This document shows positions 15,601 to 23,352 of a stretch of 64,000 bases of DNA, piece by piece. How positions within the stretch are numbered: the first letter of the stretch is position 1; each line of letters starts with the position of its first letter. A model generated the notes under the pieces. That model had not been told where the DNA came from. It did not search any database and worked only from the letters and a program-made list of their open reading frames with translations. This stretch comes from Vreelandella zhanjiangensis DSM 21076 (GTDB taxonomy: Bacteria; Pseudomonadota; Gammaproteobacteria; Pseudomonadales; Halomonadaceae). Location of the stretch: assembly GCF_000377665.1 (NCBI RefSeq), contig NZ_KB898649.1, positions 186,001 through 250,000 on the forward strand, in the 5' to 3' direction. The position numbers and the translations under genes were made by a program.

Positions 15601-18379
15601 TTGGATTAGTGAATTTCGGAGTTTCAATATCTGGGCAATTATTGAAGTTTGATACGAGTATGCTAAAAAAGTAATCATAAAACGGAAGATGGCGGGTGTC
15701 TTCGTACTCAACAGGGCATTCAATTTCGTCAAGTTCGCCTATTTGAGGATCGTTTCCAGCTAAAAGTTGATAGAGCAGATATATGCTGGACTTCGTGTCT
15801 CCAACTTTAGGGTTAATGGCTTCGAGTGCGGCGCCTTCAATACTTGCCGCTAAAACTATTTCATCGTAGATGGCCGGAACAATATCTTCTGGAATTTCAA
15901 AGCGGGATAAATCAAGGAGTAAGTGTCTATGCCCATATTGAACAAGTAGTTCAACGATTTTTCGGAAGAAAGAAGCCTTATCATTCAGCCTTCCATAGAA
16001 ATCGTTTATGCGGTCTAAATCAGGATTGTTATAGCTAGTCAGCGTATGAAGATAGTCATCGACTAGAGTGTTTAGAGTCTGGTAATGATTTGAGTCTTCC
16101 TGGCGTGCATAAAAACGAATTCTTCGATAGATTTCCTTGGCGCAGGCATCAACGACCCTTTCGTCTTTGTCTTGGAAATGTTTGGCTACAATTGCGATTT
16201 CATTGTCTGAAATAATTCTTAGGTTGTCGGCTCGCCAAAGAAGCCCAAAATTGTCTTGAGAGATACTAAGTGAGCAATCGAGAAAATCACTAAAGTCCTG
16301 AATCTGAAACTGCGGCCCATTCAGTAGTCTCGTTTTCAATACCCTTAGTCTTAATAGTTCTGGATATAGACTTCTTTCAAAAGCGATGCGTTCGGCGATG
16401 TTAAAAATGTGCTCGATGTGCTCTAAGGGGTAGCCCTTACAAAGCGATTGTACCAGCCAGTCTCTAGTGGTTCCTTGTAATAACGGGGCTGCATTCCCTA
16501 GATTGGCTTCAATAATCCACTCCCAGCCCCACTTCCAATACTCAGGCGCATGTGTATTGATCCAGGTTTGAGAGATTCTATTTAGCCTATCTCTTGATTG
16601 AGCGAAAACATCCTTACGCTTTAAATATACGAATAGACTGCTATGAAAAGGGTTTATTCCGCTTAGTCTCTGCTCTACGAGGTGTTGGATTTCAGAAAAA
16701 CTGTTTTGAAAAATAAGGCTGTCGTGAAAGCAGTAGCCTAGGTGGGTTTTGTCTGGCCAGGAAAAATCGGCATTCGCTATAAGAAGAAGAATTTCTTTTG
16801 CGCTCTCAGAAAGCTTTACCCATAAATTCTCGTAGTACTCATGTATGTTTCCGTCTGGGCAGGTCGGAAGTTTCTCCACATCATATTTATTTATTTTGTT
16901 CTTTGTTAGCTGCAGGCTATTCAGGGAATAAAGAATATGGAGAGGGTATCCATGAGAAATGTCCAACAACGCTTGTGATATTTCTACAATTTCACTACGT
17001 TGATGCTCATTATCACCAATTACATTAAGTTCTTCGCTAGACACTAGGAAGTCAATTCTTGACTTAATGGCTTCAAGACCCATGGAGGGGATATCTAGCC
17101 AGGATTTATCCCTTGGTGCTGAGCGTAACAGTGAATTGGGAAGATGCTCGTCGCTTATCGGCTGCGTTCCGAATAGCAAACAAATCTTATCTTTGAAGGG
17201 GATAATCCGATTAACTAAGTGTTCGAGTTGGCTTATATCAGATCTTTCACGATAAATATGATCTAACCCATCAATAATTATAACTAGAGTTTTGTTGTCT
17301 TCCGCAGCTTTATCTGCCGCTTTACTTATCCAAGTCTCTAGCTGCTGGGGGTCAAATTTGTCACTATCGAAGTCGTTGGGATAAAGGGTTTTGATCTGAC
17401 TTTGTAAAGACTGAGCTGCATTATTAAAAGCAATTCTGTCCCCTATAAATTGGGGTGATAAATAGTAGTGGTGTCTAATTACAGGTGTCTTCTTCTCAAT
17501 TAGTTCGTCAGTTAAGAATGACAAATATGTGCTTTTGCCCATACCCGGTAGGCCTGAGATAATTGAACTACCCTGCTTGGCTGTTCTATTCAATATTTCG
17601 GTATGAAAATCGTCTGTGGGAGGTGTATATCCTCCTGGAATTTCAAAAAATTGGGAAATTGTTTTTCTAGTTCCCAGAGATAAGATTTCGTTTATATGTC
17701 TAAGATAAATTTTGCCATCTGGTGATGGTTCGTTTTTTCTTGTAGCCCAGCGTTCAATAGCTTTCAATAATTGGAGCCAGCTTTCATTGCTAGCATGGTC
17801 TGGTACAAGCGAGTCATGTAGTTTAAGTTCTAAGTCGTCAATCGTCTTTTGGCTATGTTCAAAAATTAGTGTTGCGAAAAAATTCCTAGCCTTTTGTTCT
17901 GTTCCTAGCTGGCCAGATATTTTGGACTTAATATCATCGGGTATGAGGGAGTAGTCTATTTTGTCTTCTTTTAGACAATGTGAAACAATCTGGTCAGGCA
18001 TTCTGTTTGTAATAAGCTTGGCAATGGATATTGTGCTAGAAGTACCAAACTTCTCGATGTCGGCTGACCATTTTTCTATAAGAGATGTGCCATTGCCCTT
18101 TTTCTTGAGTAGCCAGTCAAAATCTAAACGCAAATCTTCACGTTCAGAATCAATTGTGAATTTGACTTGGTAGAGCTCATATTCTCCACTGACTGTAAAG
18201 CAAATAATATCATCAAGGCTCTTTACATGGCCAAGCCCTTGATTACCCTCTATGCTCATCCATTGATACTTCTCTGGTTTGTGAAACCAATTTATCAGTG
18301 TACGAATACACATAAGGTCTTGGTACGTGTACCCAACGCGAGTTAGTTGCGATGGTTTAATTTTGGAGGTTGTGACCAA
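12647..18379 (-). CDS. Avs-like STAND NTPase with N-terminal Cap4-type nuclease
   Basis: Giant protein of 1910 residues. Residues about 15-80 form a PD-(D/E)xK-like fold of the Cap4/DUF4297 kind: GYTYQ, MSIEG, SLDDI (Asp56/57) and EYELYQVKF (Glu68, Gln71-x-Lys73), where the Q-x-K ending is typical of Cap4 nucleases. A STAND P-loop NTPase follows with Walker A GLPGMGKST (276-284) and Walker B LVIIIDGLDHI (365-375). The remaining about 1300 residues are repetitive alpha-helical material, as in TPR-like sensor regions. This architecture matches the antiviral STAND (Avs) proteins, in which the C-terminal repeats bind a phage protein and trigger nuclease oligomerisation. It starts at TTG 18379 with a strong AAGGAGG (18389-18395) 9 nt upstream. 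GC content is far below the cob genes. An attC site follows its stop, so it may be a cassette. The sensed trigger is unknown. Confidence 0.82.
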   Translation of the reverse strand: MVTTSKIKPSQLTRVGYTYQDLMCIRTLINWFHKPEKYQWMSIEGNQGLGHVKSLDDIICFTVSGEYELYQVKFTIDSEREDLRLDFDWLLKKKGNGTSLIEKWSADIEKFGTSSTISIAKLITNRMPDQIVSHCLKEDKIDYSLIPDDIKSKISGQLGTEQKARNFFATLIFEHSQKTIDDLELKLHDSLVPDHASNESWLQLLKAIERWATRKNEPSPDGKIYLRHINEILSLGTRKTISQFFEIPGGYTPPTDDFHTEILNRTAKQGSSIISGLPGMGKSTYLSFLTDELIEKKTPVIRHHYYLSPQFIGDRIAFNNAAQSLQSQIKTLYPNDFDSDKFDPQQLETWISKAADKAAEDNKTLVIIIDGLDHIYRERSDISQLEHLVNRIIPFKDKICLLFGTQPISDEHLPNSLLRSAPRDKSWLDIPSMGLEAIKSRIDFLVSSEELNVIGDNEHQRSEIVEISQALLDISHGYPLHILYSLNSLQLTKNKINKYDVEKLPTCPDGNIHEYYENLWVKLSESAKEILLLIANADFSWPDKTHLGYCFHDSLIFQNSFSEIQHLVEQRLSGINPFHSSLFVYLKRKDVFAQSRDRLNRISQTWINTHAPEYWKWGWEWIIEANLGNAAPLLQGTTRDWLVQSLCKGYPLEHIEHIFNIAERIAFERSLYPELLRLRVLKTRLLNGPQFQIQDFSDFLDCSLSISQDNFGLLWRADNLRIISDNEIAIVAKHFQDKDERVVDACAKEIYRRIRFYARQEDSNHYQTLNTLVDDYLHTLTSYNNPDLDRINDFYGRLNDKASFFRKIVELLVQYGHRHLLLDLSRFEIPEDIVPAIYDEIVLAASIEGAALEAINPKVGDTKSSIYLLYQLLAGNDPQIGELDEIECPVEYEDTRHLPFYDYFFSILVSNFNNCPDIETPKFTNPTNLQEFLKNAWLTLRFASLNTAKTLKQGKEFKIHDLYDSFAILERPDNFLMGYQITAVLFSIRKALAKISIHLNILCNSIGEFGNLNQDQLGALSKSIWWDSRAFFDVATQNSIFNFPKEAASLEFSKLFDAEILRRDDTATLANDSLDLAKLAVNLGLYDEAAKFLERTALNTVGYGHRKDITLHEVFEAIQECSDSNCPQVSYWLKRVTTFTSDVFDFSEREIRHIPGWFTKLLAKHNPERLVDEFDYHLSEENWHNTRVILESFVKSSPLSTQPEHSFLKCMTTFDAMIALDERSKDNDILRGIYEDQCHVLGGMPPPPRERSSTNEDVNTECPEPSTIHPTNLTDFTAALHSVSYQIREKFISDWINYWAAQGQASSILTTFSDYYDQSKSDYELNRCLHHIFLLSTKTEGKNAAYKWAVRNIKLNNCWNPYFSSGSEEALREYGNTYSMHWENLLRDTMAPGSSSLQRDENIVVPSTQLVTYLISAGQIALAAEITETMVTSLEGDIAHLPLTKLYWYDDPVSIQNIPFHLTLLHFKLPDRYARLLTAKQIAALLQDDSNIEFRALYLHYLNQQPYEADIVDFLSVLLLVETPPFTEEEVTKAIQYPSPISDALLKSLDLMDEDRDDLSILYSIFSDNLTPNKAKYDKFANGVPLRFIGIIQELEQEHNVPLEKHFLLEWEKVWERRPCYMFDPYDFCGDQFYRQDRIQISFSWRAETSIVSAFLRTLAYAMHKHSIPSEVCYSYAQEALPFGFIAVNLCPSDPPYSWPVLGNLSKDDSLPGQNELERYLAGFAASPDEILLHANGPILRNHTGVCLDLKVILILLQSSEIDDPRMIFDSIDHVRNSEQGIFPLAKWTWPSSFGRWETDWLSRGYFRPTYSVGDLPIITVNQSESSVEYFGGSISNGAWRYWVNQWYPVHHRDVGNSLGTYFSVSKDFFEKFKRQTGGNYYLIAEMTCVDRRDFTHASEPIKTFAISPI

Positions 18380-18435
18380 AAGAAGTATCCTCCTTATGAC
18401 TTCGGCTCGCTAACAATGATTATACGCCCAGCCAC

Positions 18436-18475
18436 ATAACATCAATAAACGCGCCAGCACCTTCCTTGATGTTAT
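18436..18475. repeat. Perfect 10-bp inverted repeat upstream of the STAND gene
   Basis: ATAACATCAA (18436-18445) is repeated inverted as TTGATGTTAT (18466-18475) with a 20-nt loop. It lies 57-96 nt upstream of the TTG start of the STAND gene, just beyond a CGCTAAC heptamer (18408-18414) that on the minus strand reads GTTAGCG, similar to an integron core site. It could be an operator, an upstream terminator or a degraded attC arm; the sequence does not decide. Confidence 0.5.
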
Positions 18476-18896
18476 ACAGCCTACACAAAAAACATAACTC
18501 ACTGTTTCATATAGTTTCTCAAAACTCCCAGGCAGCATATTAATTATTCGCGTGCCTGCTCGTTTTGCTCATTTCAATCATACTCTATTCACAAATTTAC
18601 CTTCGGTCACGTGGTAATTTGATGACGCCGCTTAGCAATAGGTCGTAGAGATAGTTCTGATTTGGGACGTTCGGTAAGTAGTGACACCTGTTTATAGAGA
18701 GCGGTAGGATGATGCGTTAATTGTGAAGGCATCGGGGCAGCTAGCGCTGCCCTTCGCGGGTGCCTTATTGGCTCGTGCCTCGCCAAATCGTTACGCCGCG
18801 CTACGGGGTTGCTGGCTGCTGTGGCGTAATCGTCGCGCGCTGAAGCGTGCTCCTACGCGGGGGGCGGTGTGTTGGCTGGGTTGGGGAAAGCGGAGG
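18476..18896. other. Gene-free stretch at the island/core boundary
   Basis: About 420 bases without a supportable gene. The left part is AT-rich like the island and the right part (from about 18720) is GC-rich like the core, so the boundary of acquired DNA probably lies near 18700. Around 18833-18862 the sequence GCGCGCTGAAGCGTGCTCC forms a short imperfect hairpin that resembles dispersed REP-like elements seen in related genomes. Short GC-rich frames here look like shadows without ribosome binding sites. Confidence 0.4.
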
Positions 18897-18919
18897 CTGC
18901 AGGCCGTGAAGGCCTGCAG
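18897..18919 (-). terminator. Hairpin at the end of ytoQ
   Basis: A perfect 9-bp GC-rich stem, CTGCAGGCC / GGCCTGCAG, with a 5-nt loop lies 19 nt after the ytoQ stop codon. On the plus strand it is followed by GGTATTTTTGG; on the minus strand no strong T run follows. It is positioned to terminate ytoQ transcription, but the poor U tract makes this uncertain. Confidence 0.5.
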
Positions 18920-18937
18920 GGTATTTTTGGGTCTGGC

Positions 18938-19378
18938 TTACGCTTTGAGCACGTACTTGAGGGTTTCCACTACCTGGTCGGTGGTGGTGCACCAGGCCTG
19001 CGCACCGGCATCTACTTCTTTCAGCGGATGAACGATATCTTCGCTGTGCAGGGTGATGTAGGGCTTTGCTAGTGCGGAGCAGTAACCCGCATCAAACGCG
19101 GCGTTCCACTGTTTGTATTTGTCGCCGAAGCGCACGACTACCAAGTCACTTTGTTCGATCAGCGTGCGGGTGCGGATGGCGTTGACCTTGGAGGATTGGT
19201 GGTCACGCCAGAACTGGTTGCTCTGCTCGCCTAGGTGATCGCCTGCTGCGTCAGAGGCGTCGTGGTCAGTGACTGGGGCGGTAAAGACGATATCCAGGCC
19301 TGCGGCTTCTGCGCCGCGCTGGATTTCGTCGCGCCAGTCGGTGTGAATCTCGCCGGAAAGGTAGACGTAAAAGCTCAT
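18938..19378 (-). CDS. ytoQ: YtoQ family protein
   Basis: A 146-residue protein of the YtoQ family, related to the nucleoside 2-deoxyribosyltransferase-like fold; function unestablished. Recognisable segments are FYVYLSGEIHTDWRDEI at the start, FTAPVTDHDASDAAGDHLG, the SDLVVVRFGDKYKQWNAAFDAGYCSALAKP core and the closing LHSEDIVHPLKEVDA...VVETLKYVL. The Asp/Glu-rich core with W-N-x-A-F-D-x-G resembles the substrate-binding part of that superfamily. ATG at 19378. It precedes the cobF gene on the same strand by 79 bases, with no sign of a functional link to cobalamin synthesis. Confidence 0.85.
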   Translation of the reverse strand: MSFYVYLSGEIHTDWRDEIQRGAEAAGLDIVFTAPVTDHDASDAAGDHLGEQSNQFWRDHQSSKVNAIRTRTLIEQSDLVVVRFGDKYKQWNAAFDAGYCSALAKPYITLHSEDIVHPLKEVDAGAQAWCTTTDQVVETLKYVLKA

Positions 19379-19457
19379 GGCTTGCTCCTTGGATGCTGAC
19401 TATCAGGTAACTCTGTAAAGCCATTTTATGGAAAAACATTCCAATTTCATACCGACG

Positions 19458-20222
19458 TTACAGTAGCGGCTGTTTGGCTAGTAGATAGATATCCATAATC
19501 CAGCCGTGCGCTTCACGCAGCGCTGCGCGGTGCTCGATAATCTCGTCGCTTACCTCGCTTAGCGGGCCTTTGATCAGGCACTGTTTATCCATGCCCAGGT
19601 AGGCGCCCCACCAGATATAGGTGTCGTCTTGCGGCAGCGTGGTAAACGCCCCGCCACTGTCGAGCATTACGGCAACCGTAGCAGCATCGCTCGGCCAGCC
19701 GCGTTCGCGCAGGCGGCGGCCGGTGGTTATTTGGATTGGCTCGGCGAGCGCGTTAAGGGGGATTTTATGCTCGGCGGTGAGCACTTGCAGGCTGGTGATG
19801 CCCGGCACTACCTTGACCTCAACGGCGCGGCCGCTATCGGTCAGGCGTTTAGCGATGCGCAGGCTGCTGTCATAAAGCGAAGGGTCGCCCCATACCAGCA
19901 TTCCTACACGCCCGCCGTTTGACAGGTGCTTATCCATCAGCTCGGCCCACACGCTGGCAATGGCGTTATGCCACTCGTCTACTGCGCTTAGGTACGCGCA
20001 CTTGGAATCGCGGGTGGGTAAATCGAACTCGACGATACGTGTGCTGGCCGTGTCATTAAGGAGCTGTTCACACAGCACGCGGCGCAGGTCGATAAGGTCT
20101 GATTTTGCTTCACCCTTACGGGGTAGCAGAATCACTTCGGCCTCGTTGAGGGCACGCACTGCCGCGAGTGTTACGTGGTCAACGTTGCCGGTGCCAATGC
20201 CGATCAGCGAGAGCGTGATCAT
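19458..20222 (-). CDS. cobF: CobF, precorrin-6A synthase (deacetylating)
   Basis: SAM-dependent C1-methyltransferase of the aerobic corrin pathway, converting precorrin-5 to precorrin-6A with loss of acetate. The tetrapyrrole-methylase fold is evident from the start [19 protein letters not shown], the central [12 protein letters not shown], and [20 protein letters not shown]. The CobF-specific end has [11 protein letters not shown] and ETLKYV-free C-terminus. At 254 residues it matches the family. CobF exists only in the oxygen-dependent route and agrees with cobG elsewhere in the cluster. It is last in the cobL-cobE-cobM-cobF operon; its ATG overlaps the cobM stop as ATGA. Confidence 0.95.
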   Translation of the reverse strand: MITLSLIGIGTGNVDHVTLAAVRALNEAEVILLPRKGEAKSDLIDLRRVLCEQLLNDTASTRIVEFDLPTRDSKCAYLSAVDEWHNAIASVWAELMDKHLSNGGRVGMLVWGDPSLYDSSLRIAKRLTDSGRAVEVKVVPGITSLQVLTAEHKIPLNALAEPIQITTGRRLRERGWPSDAATVAVMLDSGGAFTTLPQDDTYIWWGAYLGMDKQCLIKGPLSEVSDEIIEHRAALREAHGWIMDIYLLAKQPLL

Positions 20223-21016
20223 ACGCTGCCCTCTTCATCGCTACTGGCAAACGGCGAATCGGCGGACTGGGGGCGAAAGCGGCGGTCGTAACCTACCGCG
20301 TACAGGCTGCTTTCCTGAAAGTTGTCGGATTCGAGTACCGGCCCTACCAGAATCAGCGCCGTGCGCTGGAGCGTGTGGTCGATCAGCGATTCCACCGTGG
20401 ATAAGCGTCCGCGCACCACGTGCTCATCCGGCCAGCTGGCCCGCCATACAATCGCCACCGGGCACTCTTTACCGTAATGGGGCGTCAGGCTTTCCACCAC
20501 CTGGGCCAGGTTGTGGATGGAGAGGTGAATGGCAAGCGTTGCCCCCGTGCGGGCAAAGTTGGCAAGCGTTTCAGCTTCCGACATGGCGCTGGCCCGGCCC
20601 GGCGTGCGGGTCAGCACCACGGACTGCGCTACGCCGGGTAGCGTGAGCTCCTGGCCAAGCGTCGCCGCCGCCGCCGCAAAGGAAGGCACGCCGGGGGTGA
20701 CGCTGTAGGGAATATCCAGCGCCCGCAGGCGACGCAGCTGTTCGCCCATGGCGGACCACACCGATAAATCGCCGGAGTGCAGCCGGGCAATATCCTGGCC
20801 TGCGGCGTGGGCGGTTTGAATTTCCTGCATGATGTCATCGAGTGACAGCGGCGCGGTGTTGATGATGCGCGCGCCTTCGGGGCAGTGCTCGAGAATCTGC
20901 TCGGGCACCAAGGAACCTGCGTATAGGCACACCGGGCAGGCGGCAATCAAATCGCGCCCGCGCAGCGTGAGTAGATCCGGCGCGCCGGGGCCTGCGCCAA
21001 TAAAATGAACCGTCAT
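20219..21016 (-). CDS. cobM: CobM, precorrin-4 C11-methyltransferase
   Basis: SAM-dependent enzyme that methylates precorrin-4 at C11 to give precorrin-5. Family marks are [22 protein letters not shown] at the start, [15 protein letters not shown], the [19 protein letters not shown] loop, and [22 protein letters not shown]. The later [22 protein letters not shown] also fits. Its 265 residues include a short variable tail beyond the usual end (about YDRRFRP). Its ATG overlaps the cobE stop (ATGA), and its own stop overlaps cobF, so translation is probably coupled along the operon. Confidence 0.95.
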   Translation of the reverse strand: MTVHFIGAGPGAPDLLTLRGRDLIAACPVCLYAGSLVPEQILEHCPEGARIINTAPLSLDDIMQEIQTAHAAGQDIARLHSGDLSVWSAMGEQLRRLRALDIPYSVTPGVPSFAAAAATLGQELTLPGVAQSVVLTRTPGRASAMSEAETLANFARTGATLAIHLSIHNLAQVVESLTPHYGKECPVAIVWRASWPDEHVVRGRLSTVESLIDHTLQRTALILVGPVLESDNFQESSLYAVGYDRRFRPQSADSPFASSDEEGSV

Positions 21017-21411
21017 AATCCTACTCCTTGCGCCGCTGTGGTCGCCACCGCGGCCGTGGCCTTTCTATCGTCTGAAACCATGCGTGGACCTAAAAGCCGC
21101 GCCCCGTGGCCTGCGGCCAGCAGCGCCACGGCTTCGGCCACGCTGCCGGTACCTTTTTCGCGCAGGCTATAGGCGGAATGCGTCAGCGTGGTGGCGCTGG
21201 GTAATGCTTCGTCCGGTACGCCGATTACCAATATGTTAAGGTTGCTCCCTAACGCTTGAACCAGGGGCAGCATGCTGCGCGCTGCCGCCAACTGATCAAT
21301 AGGGCCGTACTCGGCAATCAACTGATCTAGCGCCTGTTCAAGCGACTCACGCGTTGCCTGCCGGCGAAAGCCGAAACCTGCCACATTCATCGCTATTGTT
21401 TGCGTAGTCAT
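21013..21411 (-). CDS. cobE: CobE / CbiG C-terminal domain protein
   Basis: A 132-residue protein of the CobE/GbiG_C family. It shows [19 protein letters not shown] at the N-terminus, the [18 protein letters not shown] helix, [22 protein letters not shown] and the ending [20 protein letters not shown], all typical of CobE (compare VSEAAALAAAGPGARLL). CobE is needed for aerobic cobalamin synthesis in Pseudomonas-like bacteria and its exact step is unresolved; the related CbiG opens a lactone in the anaerobic route. The start is placed at the ATG overlapping the cobL stop; a much longer open frame upstream is only a cobL shadow. Confidence 0.88.
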   Translation of the reverse strand: MTTQTIAMNVAGFGFRRQATRESLEQALDQLIAEYGPIDQLAAARSMLPLVQALGSNLNILVIGVPDEALPSATTLTHSAYSLREKGTGSVAEAVALLAAGHGARLLGPRMVSDDRKATAAVATTAAQGVGL

Positions 21412-22616
21412 CGAACGCCGCGCCACTGCACGATCGGGTAGCTGGATTTCCAGCCTCGGCGCGTGCCCATGGGGGCGGCGTGGGCCAGTTCCAGGCGCAG
21501 CAGCTCGCCGCCCGCCTGTTGCTGCCAGTGGGCAAGCAAGGCTTCGGATTCCAGGGTGACCGCATTGGCCACCACCCGCGTGCCGTGGGGCAACACCTGC
21601 CATAAAGCGTCCAGCAGTTTCTGAGAAAGCCCACCGCCGATAAACACCGCATCGGGCAGTGGTGCATTCTCAAGTACCTCCGGGGCGCGGCCTTCGTTTA
21701 CTTCCAGCCAATCGACCCCCAGGTTTTCTGCGTTGCGGCGTGCCCGGGCGGCGCGCTCTGGGTGCTGCTCGAAGCCGATGGCCTGATTATCCGGGTGGGC
21801 CAGCAGCCACTCAATGGCGATGGAGCCAGAGCCAGTGCCGATATCCCACAGCCGCTCCCCAAACCTGGGGGCAAGTGCGCAAAGCGTCAGGCTGCGCACG
21901 GCCTGCTTGGTGATCTGCCCGTCGTGTTCAAAAAAACTATCGGCCAAGCCGGGCGTTAAGGGAAGCGCGGGGCCGTTGCCGGCGACTTCAATACCTACCG
22001 CCACCGGGTGGGCGATATCGTCAGGTAGCGAGTCATCCATGCGCAGCTTGCGGATGCGCTCATCCGCACCGACCAGGGCTTCCAGCACGTGGAGTTGAGA
22101 ATCCGCAAAGCCGAATGTTTTCACTAGCGCGGCCAATTCAGCCACGGCGCTGCCATCGCGCAACAGCACCAGCAGGCGCCGGCCGCCTTGCAGGTAGGGC
22201 CGAATGCGGGTGAGCGGTTTGGCGTGCAGGCCCAGGCAGGTGCAGCGCTCAAGCGGCCAGCCTAAGCGGGCCGCCGCCAGGCTGAAGGTCGAGGGCGATG
22301 GCACGGCGACCCATTCGCTGGCGTCTACGTGGCGCGCCAGGCTGGTGCCCGCCCCGAACCAGAACGGATCATTGGATACCAGCATGACCACCCGGCGGCC
22401 GCGCTCGTTGAGTAGTGCGGGAATGCCGTCAGCAAACGGTACCGGCCACTCGCGGATATCCGCGTTTAACGGGGGAAGCAGGCGCAGGTGACGGCGGGCA
22501 CCAAACACGATCTCGGCACGCTCAAGCTGCTCGCGGCTTGCCGCTGTCAGGCCCGCTGTGCCACTCTCCCCCCAACCTAACAGTGTGAGCCACGGAGCCT
22601 TGTTAACCTCTGCCAT
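21408..22616 (-). CDS. cobL: CobL, precorrin-6Y C5,15-methyltransferase (decarboxylating)
   Basis: A 402-residue bifunctional enzyme that methylates precorrin-6B at C5 and C15 and decarboxylates the C12 acetate. The N-terminal half is the CbiE-type tetrapyrrole methylase (LTLLGWGESGTAGLTAASREQLERAEIVFG, MLVSNDPFWFGAG, WVAVPSPSTFSLAAARLGWPLE). The C-terminal half is the CbiT-type SAM domain (LCALAPRFGERLWDIGTGSGSIAIEWL, NAENLGV, PDAVFIGGG). It starts at ATG 22616 with AGGA upstream. This ATG shares two bases with the oppositely oriented cobK start, so both upstream control regions lie inside the neighbour's coding sequence. Confidence 0.95.
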   Translation of the reverse strand: MAEVNKAPWLTLLGWGESGTAGLTAASREQLERAEIVFGARRHLRLLPPLNADIREWPVPFADGIPALLNERGRRVVMLVSNDPFWFGAGTSLARHVDASEWVAVPSPSTFSLAAARLGWPLERCTCLGLHAKPLTRIRPYLQGGRRLLVLLRDGSAVAELAALVKTFGFADSQLHVLEALVGADERIRKLRMDDSLPDDIAHPVAVGIEVAGNGPALPLTPGLADSFFEHDGQITKQAVRSLTLCALAPRFGERLWDIGTGSGSIAIEWLLAHPDNQAIGFEQHPERAARARRNAENLGVDWLEVNEGRAPEVLENAPLPDAVFIGGGLSQKLLDALWQVLPHGTRVVANAVTLESEALLAHWQQQAGGELLRLELAHAAPMGTRRGWKSSYPIVQWRGVR

Positions 22617-23352
22617 GATAAACGTCCTGATTCTTGGGGGTACGAGCGAGGCCAGTGCGCTAGCCTGCGCCGTTAGTCAGCGCGGCATCCCCGCCATCTT
22701 CAGCTATGCAGGCCGCGTTAAAACGCCTAAAACACAACCCCTGCCCACCCGCGTGGGCGGTTTCGGCGGCGCCGACGGTTTGGCGGCTTTTATTACCCAA
22801 CAGCGCATTACTCATATTATTGATGCGACCCACCCGTTTGCCACGCAGATGAGCTATAACGTGTTGGCCGCCGCCCAGCAAACCGGCGTACCGGCGATTG
22901 CCCTGACGCGCCCGGCCTGGGCGCCCACCGCTCATGATGACTGGCAGAGCGTGGCGAGCATTGAAGATGCGGTTAGCGCCCTTGAGGGCCCGCCCCAGCG
23001 CGTGCTGCTCGCCATCGGCCGCATGCACCTTGCCGCGTTTGCCGCGCAGCCTCAACACCACTATGTGCTTCGTCTGGTTGACGAGCCAACCGCCCCGCCG
23101 CCGCTTGCCCATTTCACCACCACGGTGGACAGAGGCCCGTTCACGCTGGAAGGCGATTTAGCACTATTCAAAACTCAGCGTATCGAGCGCATCGTGTGCA
23201 AAAACGCCGGCGGCGAAGGTGCCGTTTCAAAACTTGACGCCGCTCGCGCGCTTGGCGTGCTGGTCGTCATGATTGACCGCCCGGCGCTGCCCGCTCGCCA
23301 TGAAGTGCATAGCGTTGATCAGGTGCTTGCCTGGCTTAACGATCGTTCCTGA
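22615..23352 (+). CDS. cobK: CobK, precorrin-6A reductase
   Basis: NADPH-dependent reductase converting precorrin-6A to precorrin-6B. Marks: the Rossmann start INVLILGGTSEASALACAVSQRGIPAIFSYAGRV, THIIDATHPFATQMSYNVLAAAQ, LALTRPAWAP, and the RVLLAIGRMHLAAFA and FTLEGDLALFKTQRIERIVCKNAGGEGAVSKLDAARALG segments (the last is the CobK signature K-N-A-G-G-x-x-x-x-K-L-x-A-A-R). It is 245 residues long. It is the only corrin gene on the plus strand here. It begins back-to-back with cobL with overlapping start codons (CATG), and its stop is directly abutted by the cobJ stop on the other strand. No clear ribosome binding site precedes the ATG. Confidence 0.94.
   Translation: MINVLILGGTSEASALACAVSQRGIPAIFSYAGRVKTPKTQPLPTRVGGFGGADGLAAFITQQRITHIIDATHPFATQMSYNVLAAAQQTGVPAIALTRPAWAPTAHDDWQSVASIEDAVSALEGPPQRVLLAIGRMHLAAFAAQPQHHYVLRLVDEPTAPPPLAHFTTTVDRGPFTLEGDLALFKTQRIERIVCKNAGGEGAVSKLDAARALGVLVVMIDRPALPARHEVHSVDQVLAWLNDRS

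Noticed and set aside
12647..18379. Possibility that the giant STAND frame is a fusion artefact
   Set aside because: A single open frame of 1910 codons with strong SD and consistent codon use leaves no sign of joined genes.
18723..19072. Plus-strand frames of 60-100 codons right of the STAND gene
   Set aside because: GC-rich shadows of ytoQ and the repeat-like spacer, without ribosome binding site or recognisable motifs.
21411..21603. N-terminal extension of cobE
   Set aside because: It is a different-frame reading of cobL; the ATG overlapping the cobL stop gives the normal CobE start.
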